Assembly (NCBI RefSeq): GCF_000426665.1
Contig: NZ_AUFU01000003.1
Location: forward strand, 119,437 to 183,436
DNA length: 64,000 nucleotides
Direction of reading: 5' to 3'
From: Centipeda artemidis DSM 19719
Lineage (GTDB): Bacteria > Bacillota > Negativicutes > Selenomonadales > Selenomonadaceae
Shown in pieces: positions 28,046 through 36,810 of this stretch (the first letter of the stretch is position 1; each line of letters opens with the position of its first letter). The notes beneath the pieces are model-generated. The model was not told the DNA's origin, ran no database searches, and worked only from the letters and a program-made list of their open reading frames with translations. Position numbers and translations under genes: made by a program.

Positions 28046-29050
28046 TTATTTGATAATCGCCGCGCGCCACTTGCTTAGGAACTCGTCCCGAAAGGAAACG
28101 GCACGCTGCGTATCAAATCGTGTAAATGAGATCTCCGCGAGAGGGCGGAGATGTGAGGGCGCCGGTATATCGGCGCGCGTCGAGCGGCGGTCATACTGCG
28201 CAAAGCGCTCATGAACCTCTTTGCTCATGACGAAATTAAGGAATTTTTTTGCATTTTCCATGTGTTTTGCGTTCCGAAGGACGGCAATGCCGCCCGAGGA
28301 GATCTGTGTCCCCTCTTGCGGATAGACAATCTTCACATGGGCGCCCGCGTCAATGTAGCGCATGACCGCGGCTTCAAAGGTCGCGGTGACGGCATATTCG
28401 CCGTCGGCGACCGCTTTCATCTGTGCGGCGGAACCTGCGGCAACTTTGCCGTCCAAGTGTTCGGCAAGCCGACCGATTACGGACGCATCGCCGAGCACGT
28501 CGGTCATGGTAAACAGCAGCGCATAGGTGGAACTCGTTTTCACCGGATCCGCGAGCGCGATGCGTCCGCGAAATTTGGGATCGAGGAGATCCCGCCAGCC
28601 CTGCGGCGCGTCCGCTTCGCTGACCAGATCCGTATTGTATGCCAGTACGAAGGGATCCATCGTCACGCTGTAAAAAATATTGTCCGCCTGCACAAAATGC
28701 GGGTCGATTGCCGTTTTTTCAGGTGCGTCATACGGCTCTAAATAAGGCGTGAGCGCCACATAGGCATCCTCCGCCCCGCCCCATAGGACGTCGCCGCGCG
28801 GGTCTTCCTTCTCTGTGCGTACGCGCGCCATCAGCTCTCCCGAGCCGCCGGCGACGAGTTTCACTCGGATTCCGGTTTCTTCCTGAAATTCTTTTGCGAT
28901 GGGTGCCGTCCAGTCCTCCGTATTACAATTATAGACAACGACGGTATTATCATCCGTCTCGAATTGCTGCTTGGAACTGCCGCAATCTGTCAGTGTTGTT
29001 GCCAATATGATTAGGACACATGCAGTCAAAACGCGAGAAAAGATGTTCAC
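28046..29050 (-). CDS. ABC transporter substrate-binding protein, iron(III)/AfuA-like
   Basis: 334-residue periplasmic binding protein of the Fe3+/AfuA/PgtC group: signal segment VLTACVLIILATTLTDCG with a possible lipobox cysteine, then VVVYNCNTEDWTAPIAKEF and GSGELMARVRTEKEDPRGDVLWGG, which is the family core. Relatives bind ferric iron or sugar phosphates. No permease or ATPase gene accompanies it, but a YesM/YesN pair follows, so it could act as a sensory binding protein like PgtC. GTG start behind AAAGGAGG. Confidence 0.88.
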   Translation of the reverse strand: MNIFSRVLTACVLIILATTLTDCGSSKQQFETDDNTVVVYNCNTEDWTAPIAKEFQEETGIRVKLVAGGSGELMARVRTEKEDPRGDVLWGGAEDAYVALTPYLEPYDAPEKTAIDPHFVQADNIFYSVTMDPFVLAYNTDLVSEADAPQGWRDLLDPKFRGRIALADPVKTSSTYALLFTMTDVLGDASVIGRLAEHLDGKVAAGSAAQMKAVADGEYAVTATFEAAVMRYIDAGAHVKIVYPQEGTQISSGGIAVLRNAKHMENAKKFLNFVMSKEVHERFAQYDRRSTRADIPAPSHLRPLAEISFTRFDTQRAVSFRDEFLSKWRAAIIK

Positions 29051-29098
29051 CGTACGACACCTCCTTTATGTAAGAGTGTCGTCAATTCAAATCTTTTT

Positions 29099-29116
29099 GA
29101 TTATTCTATAATAATC
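29099..29116. promoter_or_regulatory. Palindrome upstream of the binding-protein gene
   Basis: GATTATT-CTAT-AATAATC, a perfect 7-bp inverted repeat about 50 bases before the binding-protein start. It may be an operator; the sequence is only weakly Fur-like. A second inverted repeat (TCTGAAC / GTTCAGA, 29114-29139) lies next to it. Confidence 0.4.
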
Positions 29117-29180
29117 TGAACTGCTTCACAATGGTTCAGATCGTCATTTTAGTGGGAGAATCCTATCATTTATCGTTCTA

Positions 29181-31007
29181 TCATTTTCCGCGCAGATTCC
29201 GCTGTACTTCGAAGAAATGATAGACCGCTTCGGCCGCAGGACGATTCATTCCGCGCACGGAAACGAGCTCGTCCACGCTTGCTGCCTTCATCTTTTCAAT
29301 CGTTCCAAAGTGCTCGCGCAGCGCCTGCCTCCGCTTCGGTCCGACGCCGACGATATGATCCAATACGGAGACGAGGTTGCGTTTGCCGCGCAGACTGCGG
29401 TGATAGGTGATCGCAAATCGGTGTGCTTCGTCTCGAATGCGCTGGACGAGATAGAGCGCGTCGCTGCGGCGCGGGAGTTCGACCGGTTCCGATTCGCCTT
29501 CCACAAAAATCAGCTCGAACTGCTTCGCGAGTCCGACCACGGGAACGGCGCTGTGCCCCGCCGCGCCGCGGATGATCTCGAGCGCGGAGGAGAGCTGCCC
29601 CTTGCCGCCGTCGATGATGATGAGGTCGGGCAGTTCCTCGGCGGGCAGACCGACATAGCGGCGCGTCGTCACCTCGCGCATGGAGAGGAAGTCGTCGGGC
29701 TTTCCTTCCGCGCTGCGGATCTTAAAGCGGCGATAATCCGATTTCTTCGGCATACCGCCCTCAAAGACGACCATCGAGGCGACGGTCTCCTGCCCTTGGT
29801 TGTGCGAGATGTCAAAGCACTCCATGCGGTACGGAGCTTTTTTCAGCCCGAGATAGCGCCCGAGTTCTTCAACCGCCCCCATATTCTGCTCATCCGCAAG
29901 CGCGCGGCGCGTCTCCTCGTCGGCGAGGAACTTCTGGGCGTTCCCCGTCGCCATGACGACGATGTCACGCTTTGTGCCGCGCTGCGGCGTGAGGAGTGCG
30001 ACCCTGCCGCCGCCCTTTTTGTCCGCGAGCCAGCGCTCGATGACCGCGCGCTCCGCCGCGCCGATGTCAAGCGGCAGGAGAACCTCGCGCGGCACGAACG
30101 TCGCGGCGTTGTAATACTGCTCGAGAAAGGCGCGCAGAACGTCCTCGTCGCGCTCCTCGTCGCTCCCGCGCAGGAGGAAGTGCTCGCGCCCGATCATCTT
30201 GCCGCCGCGGATGAAAAAGATCTGCACGCAGACACCCGCTGCCGAGCGCGCCATGCCGATCGCATCTTGATCGCCCGCGCCCGTCACGATGTTCTGCCGC
30301 TCCGCCGCCTTGCGCACCGCAGCAAGCTGATCGCGCAGCCGTGCCGCCGTCTCGAAGTGATAGGCTTCTGCTGCAAGGTTCATGCGGTGCTCCAGCTCGC
30401 GCTCCACATCGTCCGTCCGCCCTTCGAGAAAGAGCAGGACGGCGCGGATCATCGCACGGTAGTCCTCCGCCGTTACCTTCCCCACGCAGGGCGCGAGACA
30501 GCGCTTGATGTGGTACTCCAGACAGGGCCGGTCGGGCATCGTACGGCACGTACGCAGAGGAAAAAGGCGCTTCAGGAGCTTCAAGCTGTCCCGCAGCGCC
30601 GTTACATTTGTATAGGGGCCGAAGTAGCGCGCACCATCGCGCAGAACGCGCCGCGTGATGAAAACGCGCGGGAATTCCTCCTGCACCGTCACTTTTACAT
30701 AGGGGTAACTCTTGTCGTCCTTCAGCCGGATATTATAGCGCGGCCGATGTTTTTTGATCAGATTTGCCTCAAGAATCAATGACTCGACTTCATTCGCTGT
30801 CATAATCGTCTCAAAGTCAGCAATGTGCGAGACCATCGCGCGCACTTTCGGCGCCTGGTTCCGGCTGCTCTGAAAATACTGCCGCACACGGTTCTTGAGA
30901 ACAATGGCTTTGCCCACATAGATGATCTTCCCGCGGGCGTCTTTCATAATATAGACACCCGGAGAGTCCGGGAGCAGCTTCAGTTTTTCTGCAATTGTAT
31001 CCGTCAC
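29181..31007 (-). CDS. uvrC: Excinuclease ABC subunit C
   Basis: 608 residues, full length. N-terminal GIY-YIG nuclease (PGVYIMKDARGKIIYVGKA), central UVR motif (LEHRMNLAAEAYHFETAARLRD), RNase H-like C-terminal nuclease (ECFDISHNQG, IIDGGKGQL) and terminal HhH motifs (VGPKRRQALREHF; VRGMNRPAAEAVYHFF). It makes both incisions during nucleotide excision repair. The GTG start lies three bases after the leuA stop, so it is co-transcribed with leuA. Confidence 0.97.
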   Translation of the reverse strand: MTDTIAEKLKLLPDSPGVYIMKDARGKIIYVGKAIVLKNRVRQYFQSSRNQAPKVRAMVSHIADFETIMTANEVESLILEANLIKKHRPRYNIRLKDDKSYPYVKVTVQEEFPRVFITRRVLRDGARYFGPYTNVTALRDSLKLLKRLFPLRTCRTMPDRPCLEYHIKRCLAPCVGKVTAEDYRAMIRAVLLFLEGRTDDVERELEHRMNLAAEAYHFETAARLRDQLAAVRKAAERQNIVTGAGDQDAIGMARSAAGVCVQIFFIRGGKMIGREHFLLRGSDEERDEDVLRAFLEQYYNAATFVPREVLLPLDIGAAERAVIERWLADKKGGGRVALLTPQRGTKRDIVVMATGNAQKFLADEETRRALADEQNMGAVEELGRYLGLKKAPYRMECFDISHNQGQETVASMVVFEGGMPKKSDYRRFKIRSAEGKPDDFLSMREVTTRRYVGLPAEELPDLIIIDGGKGQLSSALEIIRGAAGHSAVPVVGLAKQFELIFVEGESEPVELPRRSDALYLVQRIRDEAHRFAITYHRSLRGKRNLVSVLDHIVGVGPKRRQALREHFGTIEKMKAASVDELVSVRGMNRPAAEAVYHFFEVQRNLRGK

Positions 31008-31010
31008 AAG

Positions 31011-32678
31011 TTAGTGTCCTGCTTTCATCCGGTTGATTGCGCTGAACAGGGCCAGGATAGACGAGGTGATGATGTCCGTGTCCGTACCTGCGCCCCAGTA
31101 GACCTTGCCGTCCTCGCCCGTGATGCTGATGTACGAGATGGCGCGCGAGGTCTGTCCGATCTCCAATGCATGTTCGCTGTATGTCAGGTTCGTATAGCGG
31201 AGGCCAAGGTTTTCCTGCAGAGCATTTGAGATTGCATCAAGACGTCCGTTGCCGCGCGCCTCATAGGTACGCTCCTCGCCGTCCACTTTGAGATGGACAT
31301 CGCCCGTACGCGTGCCGTCCGGCTGCTTTTTCAGATGGAAATCCGAAAGTTCGAATGGAAAGCCGACATTGACATAGGTATCTGTGAACACCTTGTAGAT
31401 CTCATCCGGCAGGAGTTCCCTGTGTCCGTTGTCGGAGACGGACTTCACACGGTAACTGAAATCCTCGCGCATCTTCTTCGGCATACTGATGCCGTACTGC
31501 TGCTCCATGATATAGCTGACGCCGCCCCTGCCCGACTGGCTGTTGATGCGGATCACGTCACCATCGTAGGTGCGCCCAACATCCTTCGGGTCGATGTAGA
31601 GATACGGCAACGACCAATGCTTCGGCTTGTTCTCGTCCCAATGCTTCATCCCCTTGGCGATGGCATCCTGATGCGAGCCTGAGAATGCGGCAAAGACGAG
31701 CGAGCCGGCATACGGCTGGCGCGGATTGACCTGCATGCGCGTCACCTTCTCATATACCTCTACGAGATGCGGCAGATCAGAAAAATCAAGGTTCGGATCG
31801 ACGCCGAGGGCGAACATATTCATAGCCACCGTGATGATGTCGACATTGCCTGTACGCTCTCCATTGCCGAAGAGCGTACCCTCGACGCGGTCCGCGCCGG
31901 CGAGCAGCCCCAGCTCCGCATCCGCTACACCACAGCCGCGGTCGTTGTGCGGGTGTAGGGAGAGGACAACGCTGTCACGATACTTCAAGCGCTCGTTGAC
32001 GTACGAAATCTGCATGCCGTAGACGTGCGACATTGACATCTGCACTGTCGAGGGCAGATTAATGATGGCCTTGCGGTCGGGCGTCGGCTGCCACACATCG
32101 AGCACGGCATTGCAGACCTCAAGCGCATACTCCGGCTCCGTCCCCGTGAAGCTCTCGGGCGAATACTCGAAGCGGTAGTCTGCCCCTGCCTCCTCCGTCA
32201 GCCGCTTGAGCAGCTGCGCGCCGTCCACGGCGATCTGCAGGATCTCCTCCTTGGAGCGGCCGAATACCTGCTCACGCTGCGCCGCAGAGGTCGGGTTATA
32301 GACGTGTACGATGGCATTCTTCACACCGCGCAGCGCATCGAATGTCCTGCGAATGATATGCTCGCGTGCCTGCGTCAGCACCTGCACCGTTACATCGTCT
32401 GGAATGAGATTATCCTCCACGAGGCGGCGCAGGAATTCATACTCCGTTTCCGATGCGGCAGGAAAACCGACCTCGATTTCTTTGAACCCCACTCGTACGA
32501 GGAGATCGAAAAACGCCAGCTTCTCATCGAGGCTCATTGGAATGATGAGCGCCTGATTGCCGTCGCGCAGATCGACCGAGCACCATATCGGCGCCTTCTC
32601 CGGCGCATCTTTGCGCAGCCAGTCCAGACGGATCTCGGGCGGCATATAGTATCCCTTGGCATATTTCGTGTGGTTCAT
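31011..32678 (-). CDS. leuA: 2-isopropylmalate synthase, LeuA type 2
   Basis: 555 residues. It condenses 2-oxoisovalerate with acetyl-CoA, the first step of leucine synthesis. The N-terminal KYAKGYYMPPEIRLDWLRK and SVDLRDGNQALIIPM and the length mark the long type-2 (yeast/actinobacterial-like) LeuA. A C-terminal LeuA regulatory domain (about 425-550) for leucine feedback is present. No leucine leader peptide or T-box is evident in the short upstream gap, though a terminator-like hairpin lies there. Confidence 0.95.
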   Translation of the reverse strand: MNHTKYAKGYYMPPEIRLDWLRKDAPEKAPIWCSVDLRDGNQALIIPMSLDEKLAFFDLLVRVGFKEIEVGFPAASETEYEFLRRLVEDNLIPDDVTVQVLTQAREHIIRRTFDALRGVKNAIVHVYNPTSAAQREQVFGRSKEEILQIAVDGAQLLKRLTEEAGADYRFEYSPESFTGTEPEYALEVCNAVLDVWQPTPDRKAIINLPSTVQMSMSHVYGMQISYVNERLKYRDSVVLSLHPHNDRGCGVADAELGLLAGADRVEGTLFGNGERTGNVDIITVAMNMFALGVDPNLDFSDLPHLVEVYEKVTRMQVNPRQPYAGSLVFAAFSGSHQDAIAKGMKHWDENKPKHWSLPYLYIDPKDVGRTYDGDVIRINSQSGRGGVSYIMEQQYGISMPKKMREDFSYRVKSVSDNGHRELLPDEIYKVFTDTYVNVGFPFELSDFHLKKQPDGTRTGDVHLKVDGEERTYEARGNGRLDAISNALQENLGLRYTNLTYSEHALEIGQTSRAISYISITGEDGKVYWGAGTDTDIITSSILALFSAINRMKAGH

Positions 32679-32724
32679 GATCGTTCCCCCGTATTACAAC
32701 ATTGCATCATCTGAATAAATGTAA

Positions 32725-32762
32725 ACAAGAAAGTCCTCCGCCGCTTATGTGGGGCGAAGGAC
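32725..32762 (-). terminator. Terminator (or attenuator) between the DUF2156 gene and leuA
   Basis: Minus strand GTCCTTCGCC pairs with GGCGGAGGAC (one G-U), then TTTCTTGTTT. It lies 40 bases after the DUF2156 stop and 50 before the leuA start. Termination of the upstream gene is the simpler reading. Confidence 0.75.
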
Positions 32763-32801
32763 GAGCCTACCTTATCCTAGCGTTGTGCTATCTTACCATA
32801 T

Positions 32802-33728
32802 TCACGAACAGTTTGCAAATCCCACAAGGGTTGCGTTGAATTTCTCAATCAGCTTCTCGGGCTTATAAGACTCCTTTGCCTTGCGCAGTCCCTCGATCCC
32901 CATATCCTCCTCGCGGTTGATATAGGTAAGATGGCTCCACGCGTGCTCCACGAATCCCTGATTGATCGCGGGATATGCGCCGCGCACCTCTGGATCCGCC
33001 TTCTCCACATGGATCACTGCCGTATCCGTATTCAGCTGCTCGCCGAACGTAAAGGCAACCACGCGTCCATCCAAGAGGATCGCTCCGCCTTTCAGGCCGA
33101 AATCTGCGAAATTATTCAGCACCTCGAGAATCGCCGTGCGCTCATAGTCAATGAACAGATCGACTGTACCGTCCTCCTGGCGATGCTGCTTGTACCAGCT
33201 GTTCAGCTCCAGCTTGCACTGCGTCACGATCTCGTTCGTGATGGGGCGGAACTCCGCCTCGGGATGTTCCTTGCGGAACGCGTTCAGATGATTCTTCTTC
33301 GAGTGCAGCTTGCGCCCCGAGAGACTGATGAGCTTTTCAGACAGATACACATAGTCATAGTTGTCGCGGTCAGCGACGACTTCGAAGCTCGCGCAGTCAC
33401 AGCTGCGGAGAAAGTCCGCGTAGCCGCGCTCCATATCGTAGATGTGAAATGGCTGCCCGATCTCCTCGAAGTACGCGAGCAGCTTCTTCGTCGCCTCCGG
33501 GTAGCGTGTGGGATCACAGAACGGCTGCAGCGCCGATACGCGCGCTTTCCACTCGCTCACAACATAGAGGACATCATCCTCCTCCGCCACATGAACATGG
33601 AACGGTTCGCGCCACATATAGAGATTTGTAAAGTTAAAATGCGAGTTCTCATAGTAATTCGCACGAAAATATCGATCCAGCAGCGGCTTGTCTTCCTTTG
33701 TCAACGCATGAAATTCGATTTCCCTCAC
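32802..33728 (-). CDS. DUF2156 (phosphatidylglycerol lysyltransferase-like) protein
   Basis: 308 residues of the GNAT-like DUF2156 family (relatives of the MprF catalytic domain). Conserved segments: HFNFTNLYMWREPF, LSGRKLHSKKNHLNAFRK and GGAILLDGRVVAFTFGE. Substrate unknown; it is soluble, with no flippase part. I start at a GTG at 33728 because the in-frame ATG at 33770 lies inside a -10 box (TATAATGG). A five-codon open frame with its own AGGAGA ends in a TGA that overlaps this GTG, suggesting coupled initiation. Confidence 0.8.
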   Translation of the reverse strand: MREIEFHALTKEDKPLLDRYFRANYYENSHFNFTNLYMWREPFHVHVAEEDDVLYVVSEWKARVSALQPFCDPTRYPEATKKLLAYFEEIGQPFHIYDMERGYADFLRSCDCASFEVVADRDNYDYVYLSEKLISLSGRKLHSKKNHLNAFRKEHPEAEFRPITNEIVTQCKLELNSWYKQHRQEDGTVDLFIDYERTAILEVLNNFADFGLKGGAILLDGRVVAFTFGEQLNTDTAVIHVEKADPEVRGAYPAINQGFVEHAWSHLTYINREEDMGIEGLRKAKESYKPEKLIEKFNATLVGFANCS

Positions 33729-33742
33729 CCTCCCGCAGGCAT
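33725..33742 (-). CDS. Possible five-codon upstream open frame
   Basis: ATG CCT GCG GGA GGG TGA, preceded by TTAGGAGAAC. Its stop overlaps the GTG of the DUF2156 gene (GTGA), so ribosomes ending here could re-initiate. Inferred from sequence only. Confidence 0.35.
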   Translation of the reverse strand: MPAGG

Positions 33743-33768
33743 TCGAAAAAGTTCTCCTAACGATTACC

Positions 33769-33778
33769 ATTATAGCAA
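33769..33778 (-). promoter_or_regulatory. Extended -10 promoter of the DUF2156 gene
   Basis: TGCTATAAT on the minus strand, about 40 bases before the GTG start; no consensus -35 at 17 bp. Confidence 0.45.
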
Positions 33779-33838
33779 AGCCGTCAAGTCCCGTATATTT
33801 TTTCAGAAGGACAGGCTCATAGTTTTATCATCACAGCA

Positions 33839-33872
33839 ACAAAAAAAGGTCTCCCACATCCGCAGAAAACCT
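33839..33872 (-). terminator. Terminator of the tRNA transcript
   Basis: Minus strand AGGTTTTC pairs with GGAGACCT (G-U pairs included), followed by TTTTTTTG, just downstream of tRNA-Val(CAC). Confidence 0.7.
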
Positions 33873-33889
33873 TCTTAGAATATCCTAGA

Positions 33890-33966
33890 TGGTGCTCACT
33901 GAGGGATTCGAACCCCCGACCCCCTCCATGTGACGGAGATGCTCTACCAACTGAGCTAAGTGAGCA
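33890..33966 (-). tRNA. tRNA-Val (anticodon CAC)
   Basis: Reads TGCTCACTTAGCTCAGTTGG at the 5' end, with full D, anticodon and T arms (GGTTCGAATCC) and an encoded CCA. The seven-base anticodon loop GTCACAT gives anticodon CAC, decoding GUG. The acceptor stem pairs TGCTCAC with GTGAGCA. Confidence 0.93.
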
Positions 33967-33970
33967 ACGA

Positions 33971-33994
33971 ATAAAAAATCCGCAAATTTGCGGA
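33971..33994 (-). terminator. Hairpin between the two valine tRNAs
   Basis: TCCGCAAATTTGCGGA followed on the minus strand by TTTTTTATT. It could end part of the transcription from the upstream tRNA or act as a processing site. Confidence 0.6.
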
Positions 33995-34008
33995 CAGATG
34001 TAACAAAA

Positions 34009-34085
34009 TGGTGGGGTTAACAAGATTCGAACTTGTGACCTCCTCGATGTCAACGAGACACTCTAACCAACTGAGCTATAACCCC
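34009..34085 (-). tRNA. tRNA-Val (anticodon GAC)
   Basis: Reads GGGGTTATAGCTCAGTTGGT at the 5' end, with an encoded CCA and T-loop GTTCGAATC. The anticodon loop TTGACAT gives GAC, decoding GUC and GUU. First gene of a two-tRNA transcript. Confidence 0.93.
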
Positions 34086-34116
34086 GAGTATCGTTTATTG
34101 CCAAACGACGAGATGA

Positions 34117-34146
34117 ATTATAACAGATGGTATATTAGCCTGTCAA
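34117..34146 (-). promoter_or_regulatory. Consensus promoter of the tRNA-Val pair
   Basis: TTGACA - 18 bp - TATAAT on the minus strand, about 30 bases before tRNA-Val(GAC). Confidence 0.88.
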
Positions 34147-34236
34147 GCCCAAATCGGCGAAAAATTCCACCTTTGGTATCGGATTACGATAACCATATAC
34201 TAGAGGTCTGCCTCCGCACGTCAGCGTCTTCTTTTT

Positions 34237-34587
34237 CTACGAAACATCTATGCCATTGTCGGATGCGAGCTTGCGGATGATGAGCTCCGGCAGCTCCGCA
34301 ATCTTTGCAACCTTGTCGGGCGGCATCCCATCGCGCAGGAGATTGAGTGCGGCATAAATGATGCCTTGCTTACGCCCGCGGAACTCACCTTCGGAGACCC
34401 CCTCCTGCTTGGCCTCCGCTTTTCCTGCGGCGCTGCCCGCCGCATAGCCGTCGGTCCACGCGTGTTTCATATCCGCGATATAGCCCTGCTCGAACGCCGC
34501 AAACAATTCGTTTTTCCGACTTTGCAGCGCCGCACGAATGGCTTCCTCTGCCTGCAGCCAGCCCGGAGCCTGTTCCTTGTTGCTCAT
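34237..34587 (-). CDS. Small helical protein resembling the C-terminus of Rpn/PD-(D/E)XK transposase-like proteins
   Basis: 116 residues. The middle is an Ala/Gly/Glu/Lys-rich linker (GSAAGKAEAKQEGVSEGEFR) and the end (LNLLRDGMPPDKVAKIAELP) has the small helical pattern that closes Rpn-family recombination-promoting nucleases. The nuclease core is absent, so this is either a remnant or a stand-alone small protein. It has a usable ribosome site (GGGGAGGAAAG). Function unknown. Confidence 0.6.
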   Translation of the reverse strand: MSNKEQAPGWLQAEEAIRAALQSRKNELFAAFEQGYIADMKHAWTDGYAAGSAAGKAEAKQEGVSEGEFRGRKQGIIYAALNLLRDGMPPDKVAKIAELPELIIRKLASDNGIDVS

Positions 34588-34649
34588 GATGCTTTCCTCC
34601 CCTTGATGATATTTCTATCTTACACCATCTGAACGCACTAATACAATGC

Positions 34650-36716
34650 CTATATTTGCCAAATATGATCGAATTGTCCGCGGTACTGCCGGCGGATAGC
34701 GGGCAGGACAAAGGCGAGTGCGGCGGGATCGTCGAGTGTGCGGAGCGCCGCCTTGCGCGCGAGCAGCAGGAGATCCATGTCGGCGAGGACGTCGGCGATC
34801 TTCAGATCCCCGAGTCCGTGCTGCATCGCCCCAAAGAACTGCCCGGGGCCGCGCAGGCGCAGATCCTCCTCGGCGAGACGGAATCCGTCGCTCGTCTGCT
34901 CAATGACTTTCAGCCGCTCCGCCTGCGCCGCGCTCTCCCCCGCGATGAGGATGCAGTACGACGCGTATGCGCCGCGCCCCACGCGCCCGCGCAGCTGATG
35001 GAGCTGTGCCAGCCCGAACCGCTCCGCGTGCTCGACGACGAGGATGCTCGCGTTCGGCACGTTGACGCCGACCTCAATGACGGTCGTCGATACGAGGAGC
35101 TTGATCCGATCTTCGTAAAAATCCCGCATGACCGCGTCCTTGTCCGCCGCCTTCATCCGCCCGTGCAGAAGCCCGCAGCGAATCCCGCGGAACACGCCGC
35201 GCGAAAGCTCGTCGTAAACTTCCTCCGCCGACGGCAGATCGCTCTCCTCGCTCGCTTCGATGCGCGGACAGACGACGTATGCCTGCCGCCCGCTCTCAAT
35301 CTCCTTACGCACAAACGCATAGATCTTTGCCCGCGCCGCGTCCGTGCGCAGGAACGTGCGGATTGCGCGGCGTCCGGGCGGCAGATGCTCGATGCGCGAG
35401 ACGTCGAGATCGCCGTAGACCGTGAGCGTCATCGTGCGCGGGATCGGCGTCGCCGTCATGACGAGGACGTCCGGCGTCACCTCGCTCTTTTTTTCAAGCG
35501 CGGATCGCTGCGCGACGCCAAAGCGGTGCTGCTCGTCCGTAACGACGAGTCCGAGCGCGGCAAAGGCGACATGATCCTCAATCAGCGCGTGCGTGCCGAC
35601 GACAATATCGACCTCATGTGCCGCAAGGGCCGCGTCCGTCTCCGTCCGCGCCTTCTTCGCGAGCCGCCCCGAGAGGAACGCAACGCGGATGCCGAGCGGC
35701 GTCAAGAGTTCTTGGAGGTAATCATAATGCTGCCGCGCAAGGATCTCGGTCGGCGCCATGAACGCCCCCTGCCGGCCGCTCTCCACCGTCTTGACGAGCG
35801 CGAGCAGGGCGATCGCCGTCTTGCCAGAACCCACATCCCCCTGCACAAGGCGGCGCATCGGCAGCGGCGACTCCATATCGCGTGCGACCTCCGTCCACAC
35901 CGTCTGCTGATCCTCCGTCAGCGTAAACGGCAGAGCCTCCAGCACTGCGGCAACACGCACACCGTTTTCCCCGTGGGCGATCCCGCGCTGCGACTCCACG
36001 CTGCGCTTTTTGAGTGCGAGCAGTCCGCACTGGATGAGGTAGAGTTCTTCAAAGGCAAGACGGCGGCGTGCGTCGCTCAGCTCCTCCGCGCGCTTTGGAA
36101 AATGAATCCGGCGAAAGGCGTCCGCCCGCCCGACGAGGCCGTATTCCGTGCGCACGACGTCCGGCAGCGTCTCCGTCAGATTCTCCGCCGTCTCGCGCAG
36201 CGCGTATGCCATCATTTGCCGCAGCTGTTTCTGCGTGAGTCCTTCGGTCGCCGCGTAGATCGGCAGGATGCCGAGCCTAGACGCCGGAGACTCCTCCGCG
36301 CCGAGAAATTCGAGCGCGGTGATCTGCGTGAGGGCGAGCTGCCCGCCGCCCCCATAGGCATAGTCCGCCTTGCCCGTGAGAAAAATGCGTCGCCCTTCGC
36401 GCAGCTTGCTCTTTAGAAAGCGTTGGTTGAACCACACTGCCTGTGCATAGCCCGTCCCGTCGCCGATGAGTGCTGTCAGCACCGTAAACCCCCGCCGCCG
36501 CGTCGGACGCTCCACAACCGTCCGGATGACGCCCACGACCGTCGCGCGCGTCCCGGGGCGCAGATCAGCGATGCGCGTGATCCGGCTTTGATCCTCATAG
36601 GCGCGCGGATAGTAGGTCAGGAGGTCGGAGACCGTCTCGATGCCGAGCCGCCGCAGCGCCGCCGCCTTTTGGACGCCCACGCCGCGCACTTTATTTACAT
36701 TGTCCTCTAAATTCAT
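34650..36716 (-). CDS. recG: ATP-dependent DNA helicase RecG
   Basis: 688 residues, full length. An N-terminal wedge/OB domain (about 60-230) is followed by helicase motifs: Q-type region, motif I GDVGSGKTAIALLAL, motif III MTATPIPRTMTLTVYGDLD, motif II VVTDEQHRFGVAQR and motif VI QLRGRVGRGAYASYC. It remodels stalled replication forks and Holliday junctions. The start at 36716 (MNLEDNVNKVRGVG) follows GGAGGGGGG; the open frame further upstream is not RecG-like. Confidence 0.96.
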   Translation of the reverse strand: MNLEDNVNKVRGVGVQKAAALRRLGIETVSDLLTYYPRAYEDQSRITRIADLRPGTRATVVGVIRTVVERPTRRRGFTVLTALIGDGTGYAQAVWFNQRFLKSKLREGRRIFLTGKADYAYGGGGQLALTQITALEFLGAEESPASRLGILPIYAATEGLTQKQLRQMMAYALRETAENLTETLPDVVRTEYGLVGRADAFRRIHFPKRAEELSDARRRLAFEELYLIQCGLLALKKRSVESQRGIAHGENGVRVAAVLEALPFTLTEDQQTVWTEVARDMESPLPMRRLVQGDVGSGKTAIALLALVKTVESGRQGAFMAPTEILARQHYDYLQELLTPLGIRVAFLSGRLAKKARTETDAALAAHEVDIVVGTHALIEDHVAFAALGLVVTDEQHRFGVAQRSALEKKSEVTPDVLVMTATPIPRTMTLTVYGDLDVSRIEHLPPGRRAIRTFLRTDAARAKIYAFVRKEIESGRQAYVVCPRIEASEESDLPSAEEVYDELSRGVFRGIRCGLLHGRMKAADKDAVMRDFYEDRIKLLVSTTVIEVGVNVPNASILVVEHAERFGLAQLHQLRGRVGRGAYASYCILIAGESAAQAERLKVIEQTSDGFRLAEEDLRLRGPGQFFGAMQHGLGDLKIADVLADMDLLLLARKAALRTLDDPAALAFVLPAIRRQYRGQFDHIWQI

Positions 36717-36741
36717 GCGCGCCCCCCTCCGATCGTGTGAC

Positions 36742-36791
36742 GAAAAAGGGACTGCCGCACAAAAGCGTTGTATGCCTGTGCAGCAGCCCCT
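36742..36791 (-). terminator. Rho-independent terminator after pckA
   Basis: A 15-bp stem on the minus strand (AGGGGCTGCTGCACA with TGTGCGGCAGTCCCT, two G-U pairs) followed by TTTTTCG, 20 bases past the pckA stop. Confidence 0.9.
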
Positions 36792-36810
36792 TTGCCGATA
36801 CCGGCGATAA

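Noticed and set aside
29217..30782. A 521-codon open frame antisense to uvrC
   Set aside because: Shadow of uvrC, same reasoning; uvrC is full length and conserved.
32679..32801. T-box or leucine leader upstream of leuA
   Set aside because: The gap is short, has no T-box sequence or run of leucine codons, and the hairpin is explained as a terminator for the upstream gene.
34656..36416. A 586-codon open frame antisense to recG
   Set aside because: Shadow of recG; composition is Arg/Asp/Leu-rich and no homology is visible.
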